Notes: generated by a model not told the origin, from the letters alone. A stretch of 64,000 nt of DNA from Fallopia convolvulus (GCA_964016875.1 OZ024733.1:24843324-24907323), one strand, 5' to 3'. Shown: positions 22,918-36,118, counted from the first letter of the stretch. Program-made: numbers and translations.

Positions 22918-24924
22918 GGAATATTATTATTTTAAAGAAAATAATTTTCTAAATTAATATTATAATAATTTAGAAATTCAAGCCTCTTATAAAAACATTA
23001 TAAGAGGTGATCCGAACGTTAGTAGAGGAATCGTGTTTTTGAACTTTTCGTAAATTCTCTATCATTAGGTCGGAATCCTCGCTCGTAGTAGGAAATCGCC
23101 TAAGTTTCGTCAAAGCTCGTTACTAAACTCGTAACACTAAGGCAAGTAGAATTTCCCTTGTGCCCTTTTATATCCGTCTTTATGATATTTCTCGATGTTG
23201 GGAACTTCTTGTATGTTTAATAAAAATGAACCTAGGAAATATCGATTGCTAGAAATAACGACCCTTGGTAGTATAGTAGATATTATATTCCTTGCTAGGA
23301 TTATATTTGCTAGTGTGTGTACTTTTGATTGATTGCAATCTCGTTCAGAGATTTGAATTGAATAAACTAGAAAGGGGTGCGAGTTAGTCGACACCTCTAT
23401 ATAATCTTACTAAGTCGTACGTCCATACGACTTTCGGGATCATGATCTCCATCCGCTCCGATTGCAAGGAGGGATTGAGCGCACTCTAGCTAAGTGCAAG
23501 GGAATTGATGTTCTCCTTCGGGTGGCTCGGTCTATCCGTGTCCCACCACTCTCTCTTGTAAAAGTCATCAACAAGATTGAATATTTTCATCACTAACTAA
23601 GATAAGTGCGTATGCACATTTAAGATATCAAAAACCGGACCGGTCTCAAATGATCGTTCCGGCTCTCGGTCCGCCCAAAAGCGCGAGAGGTTTTCACTTG
23701 TATGAATTAATAAATGTTCCCAACATCCTATCGAAATCTTAAGGAAGACTACAATCTGGTAGTACTTCTCTTGCTCATCAAGCTATCCCTTTTGGATATG
23801 CTATCGCTATCGTTCGTATCTTAGCTCCACATAATCAAGCCCATCGTAAACACAACCCTCTTTCCTCTCATTACACCGATAGGTTGAAATTACCAAATTA
23901 CCCTCGGGAAGTTCTATTCCCGCTTGCTTAGTCTCCTAGACTAATTCTTCTTTCCGCATGTTTGCCTGGCATTCTATCGCCCCTCGCGAATTATGTCAGA
24001 TTCAGGAAACCATAGCAAGGCGAAGTGAAGGGAAGTGAAGGAAGTCAAGATTGCTCAAGATGTACTTTTATTTCCATGTTGGTTTTAATATTACTTTATC
24101 TCCGAGACATGATGAATTTGGTATTTGTTTTCAAGTAGTCTTAAAGTTAAAGACAATGTAGGATATTTTGTAATGAACTAAGTCTCCTTCGGGAGCATGC
24201 TTTCCTATTTATGTAATATGTTTATTCTGCATTTAATCGTTCTATATCATTCTAAAAGCCTTGGGTGACTTTGGACGGAAAAGTCTGAGGTCACTGGCGG
24301 TAATACCCAATGTTGTAAAATAGGGGTGTTACAGCATGTGACTGTGGCAGCTGATGAAAGAAGTTTCTCTACGTTAAAATTGTTGAAAACCTACTTGAGG
24401 TCATCAATGTCAGAAGAAAGGTTGAATGGTTTGGCCATTTTAAGTATTGAGAAGGATATACTTGAAAATTTAGAAGTTGATACTATTATTGATGATTTTG
24501 CATCTAAAAATGCTTGAAGAAATGATTTTACATGATATTTTGTGTTTTGTCTATTTGGCAGGTGATAATTGATTAATGTTGTTTTTTATTAGAGTTAAAG
24601 ACAAGATTGAAGATTCATGTTGTTGCTACCAAAAGTGTTCTACTATTGCTTGTTGGGCTATTAATGTGTTATTTTTGTATTACAATCATGCGTTGTTGTA
24701 TTCTATTTTTGGATGTTGTTGTTACTTGTTATGCTATGTATTGTTAGTTGTTGCCACATTTCAATATAATTACAATTATGTTGTTGTTAAAGACCAAAAA
24801 TTAGTATTCTTTTTTTGGTGATCAAAGTGGTTAATATATGATTTTGGATGCTAGTATTATTTAAAATTTTATAAAGGAGCCTCTAAATTTTTGTTTGCCC
24901 CGGGCCTATAAAACCTTAGGATTG

Positions 24925-24930
<6 letters not shown>

Positions 24931-24980
<50 letters not shown>

Positions 24981-24982
24981 AA
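24931..24982. repeat. (CT)n(CA)n microsatellite
   Basis: A run of CT units changes directly into CA units, just past the presumed 3' end of the hAT relic. Confidence 0.92.
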
Positions 24983-25133
24983 AGACACAACCCCACTACA
25001 ACGAGTAGCATATTCAAACTTGTGCCCTTGGGATCGTGGAGCTAATTCTGCCCTTTGTCTGATTAATAGATTTAAATCAATTTAATACAATTTGATGTAT
25101 TGAATTGGACAATCCAAATGAACCCTAATTTAT

Positions 25134-27772
25134 TGTAACACCCCCTTCCTACCCTGGAGGTATTACTGCCAGTAACCTCGATTAAGACTAAACCGAAGCT
25201 ACCCAAGGCTTTAAACTGACTGAACAAACTAAAACAAACATTACAGCGGAATAAAAACAATTGGTCTTATACAAATCTTAACCCAAAAAGAATAAATAAA
25301 TAGAACAACCTTCTAGTTGAACAAAATCTTCATCCAGTCTTCCTTAAGCTCTTATTTCTGAAACTCAGCTTCACTTTGAAGTAGTTCAACCATGATCTTC
25401 ACTCAAGTATAACCATTGAAAACCTTTCTTCAACTTCTGGAGCTTCAAACATCTGAATCCGCCTCTTGAATCAACTTCCAAGAAGAACCTGATGTATCGA
25501 ATACAACGGTGGACAACAGCCGACCATATAAAAGAAAAGAAAATGGACGGGTTAGTCTAATGAAAGACTAGCAAGCGGAGAATCTAACTTGGTTCTTATG
25601 GTTGTAACTAAACATATTGGCATCAAAATCCGAATAGACTCAGATTATGATCCAACAGTTAGCAGTCTTATAGAGAATAAGAATGAGACTCGCATAATCA
25701 AGAGAGAGAACACCACCGCTTGTGGTTTCTTTAAGAAGCATAAACAATTGTTGGGAATTCATATTAATCACATAACATCTTGAAAAGTCTCCATCGACTA
25801 ATCAGATTGACTTAATCAAAGTTTGATTAAGAATCATTCATAACCGGGAGTAAGAATGGTTATTGAATAGACTAACCATTCGGGTACATTAATGTGCCTA
25901 ACGCACTTATCTTATATCACTTTCAGAACTTTTCACAAACATGTTGGTAACTTTTAATCGACTAAAACCGCCGAGAATCCATATGTACATGTGACGTCAA
26001 GATGAGAGGGCTTATTTCATCCATGATCATTGACGAACAACTAGTACTAATTTGCACTTAGCTAGAGTGCATAAACACCTCCTCCAGTGTTGAGTGAGGT
26101 ATGAGTCATGACCCGAATGTTGGGATATGATAGTAACGAGCTAAACCTCCCAACATAGACTGTGTTATAAAGAGGTCATCGGAGACTTGGCTCCTACCCT
26201 TGAAAAACTAACTTACTTCACCATAATGTCTCAGCATGAGACAACATACAAGGCCACACATAACGGACCTAAATCCAGTTCTAACACGAAACTGAATAAA
26301 AAACATGGTCATTATTTCTAAGAAATATAACGACCTATCATATTTTATTAATCATACAATTTTTTCCTAACACAAATATTAAATGGGATCCAATTCCTCA
26401 TTTAATAACAATAACGCAAGAGAGAATCGTCCACTTGCCTTAGAAGGCGTGCTCAACGTCTTTAGCAATTCCAACAGTAATCTTTATCACCCTTCTGCCA
26501 AATATAACAAAAGGAGTTCTCAACAACGAGCTCACAAAAACACTTCTGAGTTGTATTCTCAACTCCTACAACTTCCTAATCGATAAACGATTTAATTTCC
26601 GAATATCGATATATAATAAATCCTTAGTTATCATGCTTTAAGGAGTCATCTTGGCGGAATTATAACTAATTATCCACTTCACTTTTGAAACAATTTTCTA
26701 AATAAAAATTGTTCATCAGCAACAATTCTTAAAGATTACCAAATCTTGGATCAAACGGATTAACAACGAATCCTGAGTAATTATCCGAAGTCCTTTACCT
26801 GCCAATCGGTAATCAAAACTTGTCTTCGCTATAACGGAAGATCCGGACGTCCGTTTCACGAGCGGTTTGAACCTTCACTCGAGCCCATGGCTCGTTTGGC
26901 TCGATCATGGCTCAATCCCCGAGCCCGAGGGTGGTTGGGCGTTGCCCGACATCGGCTCCCATGGTGGTTGGTGGTCGGACAGCCTGATGGTCGCCGACGG
27001 CGTCACTTAACGAGGCAAAGAAGCAACCGGCGGTGAAGAGTTCGAATCCTTTCCTCCCGATTACGTCGTCGTTCCGCCTTGAATCTCTCATGATTCTGGT
27101 TCAGCTAGAACCCACAACAATGGTAGAAGAGAAGGTGGGGAAGATGGTGGTGGATGGGGCAGAGAAGGCCATCGCCGGCGGTGAAGGCTGAATTCTTTCT
27201 CCAGTCCGTCGTTGTTCCGCCTCTCTCGGTTCCTTCCTTTGGTTTCACTTTCAAAAAGGTACGAGCTCACTCTCGAACTCTCTTTCTTTGGAGCTTATCC
27301 AATACGTACAAAACAAGTGACTTTCCTCCCCCATTAAGTAAGTGAAGTCGGCCTAACGGGATTTTCCGTCTCGGAACGAAACTCGCGTTAAAGCGGTAAA
27401 ATTATGTACCTCGGGTGGAAAAACTTACTAAACGAAAAACGTCCCGTAAATTATGTAGACCAATAAAATCAATTTTCCATGATTTTATCTTGCTACCTTC
27501 AATTTTTAGGGCTTCCGTTTCGTATTTTAAATCCTTTACAATACATAATTAAAAAGACGGCTTATCCAATAAATATTCTTTTTCCACTGAAAAATCCTAG
27601 AATTCACACCAATCCATAAAATCATTTCTTTGTGATTTTAGGATGTCACCAACAATTTTCTAGGATTTAATCTCCAACAAAAATATTGGATTAAGCGTTA
27701 AAACGGACCAAAAAGGTTAAAAGGATATCGGAGAAAAATTAAAAAATATCCATAAAAACCGCAATTATTACA
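25134..27772 (-). mobile_element. Solo LTR related to the one at 20814 (2639 bp)
   Basis: On the + strand it runs from TGTAACACCCCC to ATTATTACA, flanked by an exact TTTAT duplication (25129-25133 and 27773-27777). Shared words with the copy at 20814-24333 appear in inverted orientation, including the TTGCACTTAGCTAGAGTGC stretch near 26050, so this one points the other way. It has no internal coding region. It ends about 710 bp upstream of the Rab gene start codon. Confidence 0.85.
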
Positions 27773-27777
27773 TTTAT

Positions 27778-28483
27778 AAGATTGACGAGTTAGACTGAGC
27801 AATAAAATATTTTTTCTGTAAAATATGGTTTCTCCAAAAAAGCTTGTATAAGACAACTTTGAATAAAAATATCGATCTACATCCCAAATCTAATGATTAA
27901 TTAGTACACATAAGTGTCGTATAAATTTGTAACTTTTTTGATAGAATGGAAAATAAATGACATAAAGCTAGCCTTGATGTTTAGTTTGAAGAAATAGGAG
28001 AAGAAAATGGCGTGATTACAAAAATATAATTTAGTCAATTTTTTTCTATTTTTTAAAGATAAAACACATTCACTTTTCTCTCAAATTCCACCAAATTGGG
28101 AAAATTGAGTTGTCCTTATTTTCTCTACTATTTTTTTTTCCTTCATTGCCTCACCTTATTCCCAAATTCTATTGTGTTAAAATTACCAAAATACATAAAA
28201 TAGCTTTCCTCCACTTTTCTCCAACCCAAAGAGTTTGTAACCCTACATTCGATTTCTCTCTTCTTCTTTGTCGATCTCATCTCTCTCACCTCTTCTCTTT
28301 TTGAAAATTATCAAATCCCTTAAACACTAAACAAGCCAAATCAAATTGTTGATATATTTTTCATTTGTTTATATAATTCTTCATGTCCCAAATGACATGC
28401 GATGTTGTTGAGGCTTTGATTGGTTGAATTTTCTTATCAATATATGTTGTAGATTAGATATTGGAGACAAAATCAAGGCCATA
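27778..28483 (+). promoter_or_regulatory. Upstream region and 5' UTR of the Rab gene
   Basis: AT-rich sequence with long pyrimidine stretches (TTCTCTCTTCTTCTTTG near 28255) typical of plant 5' UTRs. A possible 3' splice site (TTGTAG before 28453) suggests a UTR intron. I cannot place the transcription start. Confidence 0.4.
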
Positions 28484-29850
28484 ATGCCGAATACATATGG
28501 AGGTTATAACATGAAGATCGATTACATGTTCAAGGTAGTTTTGATTGGGGATTCGGCTGTGGGTAAATCCCAATTGATAGCACGATTTGCTAGGAACGAG
28601 TTTAGTGTTAATGCTAAGGCAACAATTGGTGTCGAGTTTCAAACCAAGACGCTAATCATAGATGAAAAGACGGTCAAGGCTCAGATTTGGGATACCGCTG
28701 GCCAAGAAAGGTTTGTAATTACTATTAGAATTATACATTACGTATCTACGTTATCAATTGATAATGAATGGTTTACTAATACAATTGATCGTTACCATAG
28801 AGATGATATATACATATATATTGTCATTACGTTGTGTGATTCTTACTATTGATGTATGATTGACAAATTATGGCTTCCTAGAGATATGCAACGATTTTGT
28901 AAACTTCTCATAAAATTTTGTTTTAGTTATTTTCTTATTGAAGTTCTCACGATAATCTTTCCCTTTTTGATATTTATGTCCTTGATTTGTGTTAAATGTT
29001 AAGGATTATTCTTATTTAATATATGTATGAATTGTGATTGATCTCATTTTTGCCTTATTCTATACATAGATATGTTGTTTGGATGATTAATGGAATGTAA
29101 AGATTATGGAATTGTTAGTTGGATTGGCATGAGGCAAGCTTGTGGCCTACCTACTCATTCTTTGTTCAACTATTTTAAGAACCATCGTAAAATAGTAAGT
29201 AGTCATGAATGCATGGCATGAATTTTTGCATAGTTACTTAGCAATTGTTCATGTCTTTAATAATTGTTTTTAAATGAAAAAATGATGCCAATGCATACTA
29301 CGTTAATTCGTCGCAATGAGATTAAATAAGATCATTACAACAAACAGAACCTTACTAGTCCATTTTCATTAACTAGATTTCTTCATTTTTACTTGCAATA
29401 ATGATTAATAGGTACCGAGCAGTGACGAGTGCTTACTATAGAGGAGCGGTTGGAGCCATGTTGGTGTATGATATAACCAAGCGCCAATCCTTTGACCATA
29501 TTGCCACGTGGCTAGACGAGCTAAGGGCCCATGCGGACAAGAACATCGTGATAATCTTGATAGGCAACAAGTGCGACTTGTCCTCCCTTCGAGCAGTGCC
29601 CGTGGAGGATGCCAAGGAGTTTGCAGAGAGGGAGAAGCTCTTCTTCATGGAAACCTCTGCTCTTGACTCAACCAACGTGGAGACGGCTTTTCTAACAATC
29701 CTAACCGAGATCTACGGGAAGATGTCAAAGAAGACTCTCACGGCTAACACTGACATAGACAACCGTGAGAGGCTACTCAAGGGTACTCAAATTCTTGTTC
29801 CTGGAGCTGAACCCAACAGTAATCAAAGTGGTGGAGGTTGTTGCAATTGA
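28484..29850 (+). CDS. RABA4: Rab GTPase, RABA4 (Rab11) class
   Basis: A small GTP-binding switch protein for post-Golgi and recycling vesicle traffic; RABA4 members act in secretion to tips and cell plates. Two coding exons, 28484-28710 and 29412-29850, are joined by a phase-2 GT-AG intron inside the Arg after GQE, giving 221 residues, a normal length. G1 is GDSAVGKS (22-29), the effector region ATIGVEF (46-52), G3 DTAGQE (70-75), G4 NKCD (128-131) and G5 ETSAL (156-160). The catalytic Gln is present. The end SGGGCCN carries the double cysteine for geranylgeranylation. The RABA4 assignment comes from the N-terminal VDY-like [14 protein letters not shown] context and the [11 protein letters not shown] and ISKK-like regions; the subclass is less sure than the family. 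The upstream TTG-led extension of the frame is not taken as coding. It appears intact. Confidence 0.95.
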
Positions 29851-30258
29851 TTAATGTTACAACTTCTTCATTTTTTGGGGGTTGATAGATTCTCTTGTTC
29901 ACGAACGGAAGTACATTAGATTGTAGAAACTTGTTCATTAGAATATGTAACTTTTGTCCTTTCCATTTGTTTGGCCACTTATACCACATTCCTATAAGAA
30001 AATGATGTTAATTCCATAACATATGACAAAATGAAATTAGATTTTAGCAATTTTGTTGTATCACATTGAACACATCAAAAACCTTGAATTTCTGGGATCA
30101 ATCGTAATATCCTAAATAATCGTGCTTGTTGTTATATTGAACAATTATTTTCTAAACTATGTCCAAATCTTGATTTTCCTATATTATTTAATTTATATAT
30201 TAGTATTGATATGGAACTTTTTAACCCTACAGACTTATAAAGTACAAGACAAAAAGTG
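29851..30258. other. Rab gene 3' UTR and spacer
   Basis: AT-rich sequence with no further gene. The 3' end of the transcript probably lies near 29990-30020, but no single polyadenylation signal stands out. Confidence 0.5.
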
Positions 30259-31068
30259 TAAAATATTTTGAACTCTATTGATCTTGTCAAATAGAGCATA
30301 TGAGATTATATATTATTAGTGCACAAAAATTCTGCATTCCATGCACTAATTGAATGCTCATTTCCTCTTCCGCTCCTAACTGATTCTCTTAACTTTTAAC
30401 CCGCAAAACAATGAACACGAGGGGCGAGGATCCCCTAATCCACCTCCGATGTCTAAGTCAAAAGAGTAGTTATCGAATCGAATGTCGAGGTACAACAAGA
30501 AAGCTAGAGATCCAGCGAATATGAATCCTCTTGAACAGTTAAGCTAAGCGAATATTAGCCTGTTCAAGCTCTCAATAGGTGTTCTTAATAGCCTGAGCGA
30601 GTTTCAGTCTATCAATCAATATGCTTTCCCTACACGGCGAAGACGTGTATTTATAATGGAAGAGGGAGAGGTAGGAGGCCGAATTTTTTACCAATAAGGC
30701 TGAAAATCTTATCCTCTTAGGGATGACTTACTACCTTAGAGCCCAAGTAAGGAATATTCTAACCTCATCTCTTGTTTAATTTTATCTTTTAATGAAAGAA
30801 AATCTCCCATTAAGTTGCATAACCACCATATTTAATATAATAGGAAAATAGATAAAAGATAATAAATACGTAATAAATAAAAAATACCTTTATGGCGATA
30901 GAGAAAATAATAATACGGAAGCTATTTTTTACCCGCTCAGATATACATATAAAAATATACAAGGAGTGCTCTAAAAGATCACAGAAGAATATTAACAAGA
31001 TAAGATCTATCTAGAAAAGGAGAAAGATATACAAGAAATATTATACAAATATATTCTATCGTAAATAA
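30259..31068 (-). repeat. 3' LTR of the second copia element, interrupted
   Basis: Positions 30259-30319 and about 30945-31068 together match the 5' LTR at 36181-36356. The intervening 620 bp are foreign. Confidence 0.7.
30320..30939 (-). mobile_element. Insertion inside the copia 3' LTR, possibly a short solo LTR
   Basis: The segment reads TGAGCGGG... to ...GTGCA on the minus strand and has a TATAAATA box (about 30645-30655, minus strand). These fit a small solo LTR. The host LTR sequence is partly repeated on both sides, but I could not settle the exact duplication. There is no coding capacity. Confidence 0.45.
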
Positions 31069-31089
31069 CCTTGTAAGCTCATGGATGGG

Positions 31090-32588
31090 TGATGTCTCTC
31101 TATTTGGTGATGTTTTCATATGTGATTTCCTTTGTAAATATGTTTCTTTTTCCCCTTTTCTTGTGCGTTTTGTTCCTTTTTAGCTTAGTTCCCGTATTTC
31201 TATGAGATTCGGAGACTACGCACATTTTATGTGTTTTGTAGGTAATCTGGCATGAATCAAGGATCGATTTGAAGGAGGGTCGAGACATGGAGCGAGGCCC
31301 GAGCAAAGCAGGAAAGAGAGAAGCAAGCCATGAAGAAGAACAAGAGAAGCCAACTAAGAAGAAGGTGGAACGAGGTCAGGACCGAGTTGCAACCACATCG
31401 GGCCCGACTTTGAAGTCTCCAACCTCGGACCGAGATGCACAATAACTCGGGCCCGAGGTCCTCCGTGTCGGTCCGAGTCAGTCACTGGACTACTTGGGCT
31501 CCAAGGCACGAAATTGTGAACTTCCACTTTTGCCCCTCATCTAATCTATAAAAGGCCCTCTTGTCTTCTAATTAAGGGGTTCCCTCACACACAAAAAGGG
31601 GGTTCTCTCTCACAAAAAGGGGGTTCTCTCTCACAAAGAGGGGGTTCCCTCACACACACACAAAAGGGGGGTTCCCTCACACACAAAAGGGGGGTTCCAA
31701 GGGAGCCAAGAGGATTCTTGGAGAGCAAGGAGGAAGGAGAGGAGAAGGAAGAGAGAGAGAATCGGCCAAGGGAGGAAGTCTTGATAGGTTTTGTTGGTAG
31801 ATTTGCTTTGATTTGCTTTGTTCTTGTGGATTTGAAAACCCTTGATTGGAATTTGTGGATTGCTTTGGACTTGAATGAAACTTTGCTTTGTTTTGAGATT
31901 GATTATGTTGATTGCTTTCCCTTTTGATTTGTTTGCTTTCTTTGTTTGCCACATGGAGTAGATCTCCTTGATCTTGGGTTATGGGGGAAAACCCTAGCTA
32001 GGTTTAGGCTAGAAACCCCAATTCCATAGCCTTGAGTGTTTGATCTAAGGAACCCACTCTACATAGAGCTACAATTCCTTGCGAAAGTCGGGAATCAAGG
32101 CTTGAGATTGGCAAAGTAGCGAAAGTGAACATGTGTCAATCTCAAGACCTTGCTTCGAAGGGGATTTCCCCAATGATCGATGTGTAGAAGTGGTTGGAAC
32201 GAGGGCGAAAGCACTCGATCCTAGTCCGATCATCACTCATTGCTTGAATTGGGGTGGATAAGCCTTAATCTACTAGGGAAGGAACCCAAAAGCCCAAGAT
32301 CTACTTTTAAAATCTTTGAGTTCGACATCCCCAGCTACCTCGGGCCCGACTTACCCAGTGTCGGTCCCGACTTCCTCTTGTCGCCAACATCGGGCCCGAC
32401 GTGAACTTAGTGTCGGTCCCGACTGTTCTCTTTGTTTTCCTTTGTTTTATGCTCTCCTTTCTAGCTTCCTAGTATCTAGGCACATCGATCGAGTAGACTT
32501 CCCGAGTGTTCGACACCCACCACGTGCTACAACGGGGTCGGGTTATAAATTGTATCTCTAGACCCTCGCACACCGTGAGAGGCGATCA
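31090..32588 (+). mobile_element. Solo LTR, copy 1 (1499 bp)
   Basis: It starts TGATGTCTCTC and ends GAGGCGATCA, flanked by an exact 5-bp duplication ATGGG (31085-31089 and 32589-32593). It is nearly identical to 52847-54416. CTATAAAAGG at about 31547-31556 is a good TATA box and sets the orientation as +. A GGTTCCCTCACACACAAAAGGG minisatellite follows the TATA box. No internal genes remain. Confidence 0.92.
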
Positions 32589-32593
32589 ATGGG

Positions 32594-34268
32594 CACAAAC
32601 ATGTAGCTTGCACGTTAGAAGATGAAAGCGACGAGACCTTATTACCTTAGTAAAAACATAAGAAACATGATCATGTGTACTAATATAACGAACTGAAAGT
32701 TCATTGGCATCTACCTTTTCACGAACAAAGTGAAAATCAATTCGAATATGCTTGGACATGTTATTGAGAACCAAATTATGAGTTATAAATGTAGCACTCA
32801 AGTTATCACAGAGAAGTACATGACGAGAAATCGGGCTCTAGGGGACATCGAGAAGAAGAAGCTGAATCCAGTTGATTTCAATAATAGTGGCGACAATAGC
32901 ATGATATTCAACTTCAGTGGAAGAGGGAGCAACAACCTTTTGCTTCCGAGAGGCCGAAGTGATGAAAGACTGACTAAAATAAATAGCAAACCCAAATTGA
33001 GAGCGATAGTCATCAAGATCGAAGGCCCATAAGGAATCAGAAAAGATTGTTAAAGAGAATCGAGACGTTAGGCAAAGAACAAACTGATGAGCAATCGTGC
33101 CTTTCAAGTACCTCAAAATACGCTTAACAACAAACTAGTGAAGCTTTGTAGGATGATGCATATACTGGTAGACACAATTAACAAGAAATGAGATCTCCGG
33201 ACGGGTGATGATGATGATGATGATGTACTACAAAGCACCAACGATGCTCCTACAGAGGGAGAAATCACTCATCGGATCACAAGACTAACGAAGATGAGAA
33301 TGAAACTCATCGGGGCAAAAGATTGGATTAGCATCAACCATCACACGCACTAGTAGATCACGAATATACTTTTGCTGACACATCAGTAGCTAGTGAATAG
33401 TACGAGTCACCTCAATCCCAAGAAAATAGTATAGATAACCCAAATCCTTCAAATAAAAGGCAGTATCTAACCGTTGAATAAGCCTAGTGATATGGCCAGA
33501 AGAGCTCCCCTTACAATCAGATCATCAACGTAATCCAAAACATGTATAGTGCACATGGAGGTAGAATGAGCAGACGGGGAATAATTGGACTGGTAACCCT
33601 GTAATCCAAAATGATAACCAGAAAGATTTTAGCTTACTAAACCAAGCCCGAGGGGCCTGATTGAGACCATAGAGATCCTTCTGATGAAGACAAACATGAG
33701 ATGGATGCATCTCATCAACAAAGCCTTGAGGTTGCTAAATAAATACATGTTCAGACAAATCCACATTTAAAAAAGAATTATTAATATCTAATTGTCGAAT
33801 AGGCCAATAGTAGGGCAAAGAAATAGTGAGAACCAAACAAATAGTCATCGGATGAATGACATGACTAACCGTATTAAAATAGTCCACGCCCTCCTCTTGA
33901 TCATAGCCTTTTGCTACCAAACGAGCCTTATAATGCTCAATGGAACCATTAGCTTTCAATTTGACCTTGTAAACCCATATGTAACAAACAACATTAGCAT
34001 GTAGAGGTTGAGGAACCAAAGACCATGTACATGTATATGTTAATGCATCAAACTCTGTCCGCATAACAATGACCCATTGAGAGTGAGAACTTGCTTGGCG
34101 GTAGGTCCTAGGCTCATTATCTAAGGCAAGATCCGGGGGAAGAGGATGTTTGGTGGTGCTGAGAACTTTAGGTTTAAGATTACTGGTCTTAGCTCGAGTA
34201 GTCATGGAATAAGAGTTATTTTCTATGAGGCGGAGGTGTGGGAAAGGAGTAGGAACAGAGGCATCCAA
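32594..34268 (-). pseudogene. Copia RT and RNase H, broken
   Basis: RT starts around 34100 (DALTYTCTWSLVP, KVKLKANGSIEHYKARLVAKGYDQEEGVDY) and continues to LDINNSFLNVDL. Further RT motifs are at 33710-33525 (KDLYGLNQAPRAWFSKLK). The middle of RT (33130-33525) is decayed. RNase H motifs at 33116-32838 (SASRKQKVVAPSSTEVEYHAI) and 32801-32594 (MSKHIRIDFHFVRE, VFTK) complete the end of pol. A short minisatellite with GTCACGACTGTGA words (about 34310-34460) lies in the linker before RT. Confidence 0.78.
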
Positions 34269-34739
34269 GTTTGAGGTAGGTGGGTTGGCTGTAGGGGGTC
34301 ATGGTCGTGATTGGGGGTTGTCACGACTGTGATAGGGGACCGAGACTAAGTTGTAAGGGGATCATGATCATGATTGTAGACTGTCACGACTATGAAAAGG
34401 GACCGAAACTGAACTTGAGGTGGGTCACGATCATGACAGAGGCTATCACGACTGTGACAGAGGACATAAGCTCATTTGCGGTTGGGAGTAGAAAATTGTT
34501 TGGTGAAGATGATGGCAAGGGCGAGTACTCTTGGGAACGTCGAGCAATAGCCGGTGCCAAGGAGGACAATGGAAGTGAGTGTGCAATCCTAGACAGTAGA
34601 CTGTTCAAGGCATATGATAACAGTCTAGCCGACACAGATGGAGTGCCAAACATGACAGTACTCAAAGACGAAGCAAAAATGGATGGGAACTCAGATTCGT
34701 GAAAAATAACATGACGACTAATGAACATATGAATAGAAT

Positions 34740-36118
34740 TGTGTTTTTTTTTTACCATGGATTTAAAGAGTTTAAAGCGTAGTCTAAAACAAAAATCCGG
34801 GTGAAACCTGTATAAGCCATTATTGACGATTACTTTAAGAAGAATTCTCCCCTACATGTCCTTTATCAAACAAAAATCCTGGTGAAATTCAAGGTATATA
34901 ATTATATTGTCTTTTGTGAGTCTAGAGATGTTGATTAATTTTTTTTTGACATGGATGGCACAATTAATATGTTGGATAAATAAATAGGACAAGTATATGT
35001 GGGAATAAAAGCATGGCCATAATGAGAAATGGGAACGGTAATACCATTGCCAAGAGCAAGTTGGTCACCCCCATTATAGTCAGATTCTATTGAGACCTTG
35101 CTTAAGTCACATGATCAGTGGCTCCTGAATCAAAATACCATGTTGGGTCTTAAATAGATGATGGAGATACATCATAGGCAACGAGATTTGATGGAGGTAC
35201 TTGATTGATGTGCTTTGGAGGATGACGAGATAGAAATGCTTAGACATTATGAAATCGCCATCAGGCTAGTGAGACATTGAACGCTCAATATACATGCCAT
35301 GAGACTAACTGCTTGAGCGGTTTTAGGATGTGCAAGAACCCAAGGATCCTCGCTGAGACCATCGTTGGCCAAAGTCGTAGCCGATTGGTGCTACTAAAGA
35401 TATATGCTCTCCTTAGGTAAGCATTCCTCTTTGCGAAGAAGATACCCAAGAAACTCATTAAGAGTGAGAGAATCTAGTTCGATGTTGATGGCGGCCCATG
35501 GAGATCCATAGGACGGATCCAAATCATGAAGAATTACAACAATACAATCCTCTTCAAAAATAGGTTGTAAACAATCTGCTAGAGCGTTGGCAAAATTTCT
35601 CTTTTTCTCAAAAAATTTCAATCATCGAAAGATTACCTTTAGGAAGAGTGTTGAGTTGTTGTTTGAGATACATGGGCCAAACACGAGATTAAGCCTGGAA
35701 CATGAGCTCTATGGTAATCCATGCTTGATGAGATGTCTCCGCTTTGGTGAGATATTCGTGCAGCTGAGCAAAAATAGTGGTATGCATCCATAGAAGAATG
35801 AACTTGTCCCTACGCGCCCATGTGATGAAGTCGAGATTTAGATTAGTATTAGGCGAAGACACACCTATAGTAACAAAGTCCTTCAATTCGAAGGTGTCGT
35901 GATCATCTTGCATGTTAGCGTGCCAAATTGAATAATTTGTGCGGTCTAGCTTGAGCAAGAAGATAAGGAATTATTAATCGAGATTCAGACTCGTCATAAG
36001 AGCATCAAGTAGGTTGACACCTGAGGACCGAGAGGATGATGCCTCATCGGAGCCGAAAGCTCCGATCTTGGGGGTTTGAACAACCGACTCGTCATCACCG
36101 GCGGAGGAGGTGGATGAC
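34740..36118 (-). pseudogene. Copia gag and protease, with the integrase core deleted
   Basis: An ATG at 36118 opens MSSTSSAGDDESVVQTPKIG. The gag domain follows after a frame change (35958-35689, KLDRTNYSIWHANMQ, then TSHQAWITIE; and 35621-35394, LHDLDPSYG and LTLNEFLGYLL). A protease DSGATDHVT motif is near 35120-35145, then a pre-integrase-like NGLYRFHP near 34800. The next recognisable motif, ISRHVIFHESEFP near 34710, belongs to the far side of integrase, so the whole catalytic core is missing. Several stops and frame changes are present. Confidence 0.75.

Larger units (their letters stand above)
20814..24333 (+). mobile_element. Solo LTR of a large LTR retrotransposon (3520 bp)
   Basis: It starts TGTAATATCC and ends GGGGTGTTACA, the TG...CA ends of a common plant LTR family. 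It is flanked by GCAAG (20809-20813) and GCATG (24334-24338), a 5-bp duplication with one mismatch. No pol or gag is present. A related LTR lies at 25134-27772 in the opposite orientation; the two share GCACTCTAGCTAAGTGCAA and the terminal AAAGCCTTGGGT stretch. Frames inside it are short and unconvincing. Confidence 0.82.
20556..24517 (+). pseudogene. hAT transposase C-terminus, split by a solo LTR
   Basis: The left piece (about 20576-20808) reads DNELKDCCFKFLATFS and ends at a CRILLI motif. The right piece (24339-24517) carries the hAT dimerisation region: ADERSFSTLKLLKTYLRSSM, then ERLNGLAILSIE. The reading frame rejoins exactly when the 3.5-kb insertion (20814-24333) and one target duplicate are removed. 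The sequence is closest to the zinc-finger MYM-type/DUF4371 plant hAT transposases. Downstream, about 24878-24926 resembles the usual 3' end of that family (GCCCCGGGCCT, then a degenerate GGCCGGCC end). The N-terminal zinc finger and catalytic core are missing. Confidence 0.82.

Noticed and set aside
27088..27345. Short frames on both strands near 27.1-27.3 kb
   Set aside because: They are within the second solo LTR, overlap each other and show no domain.
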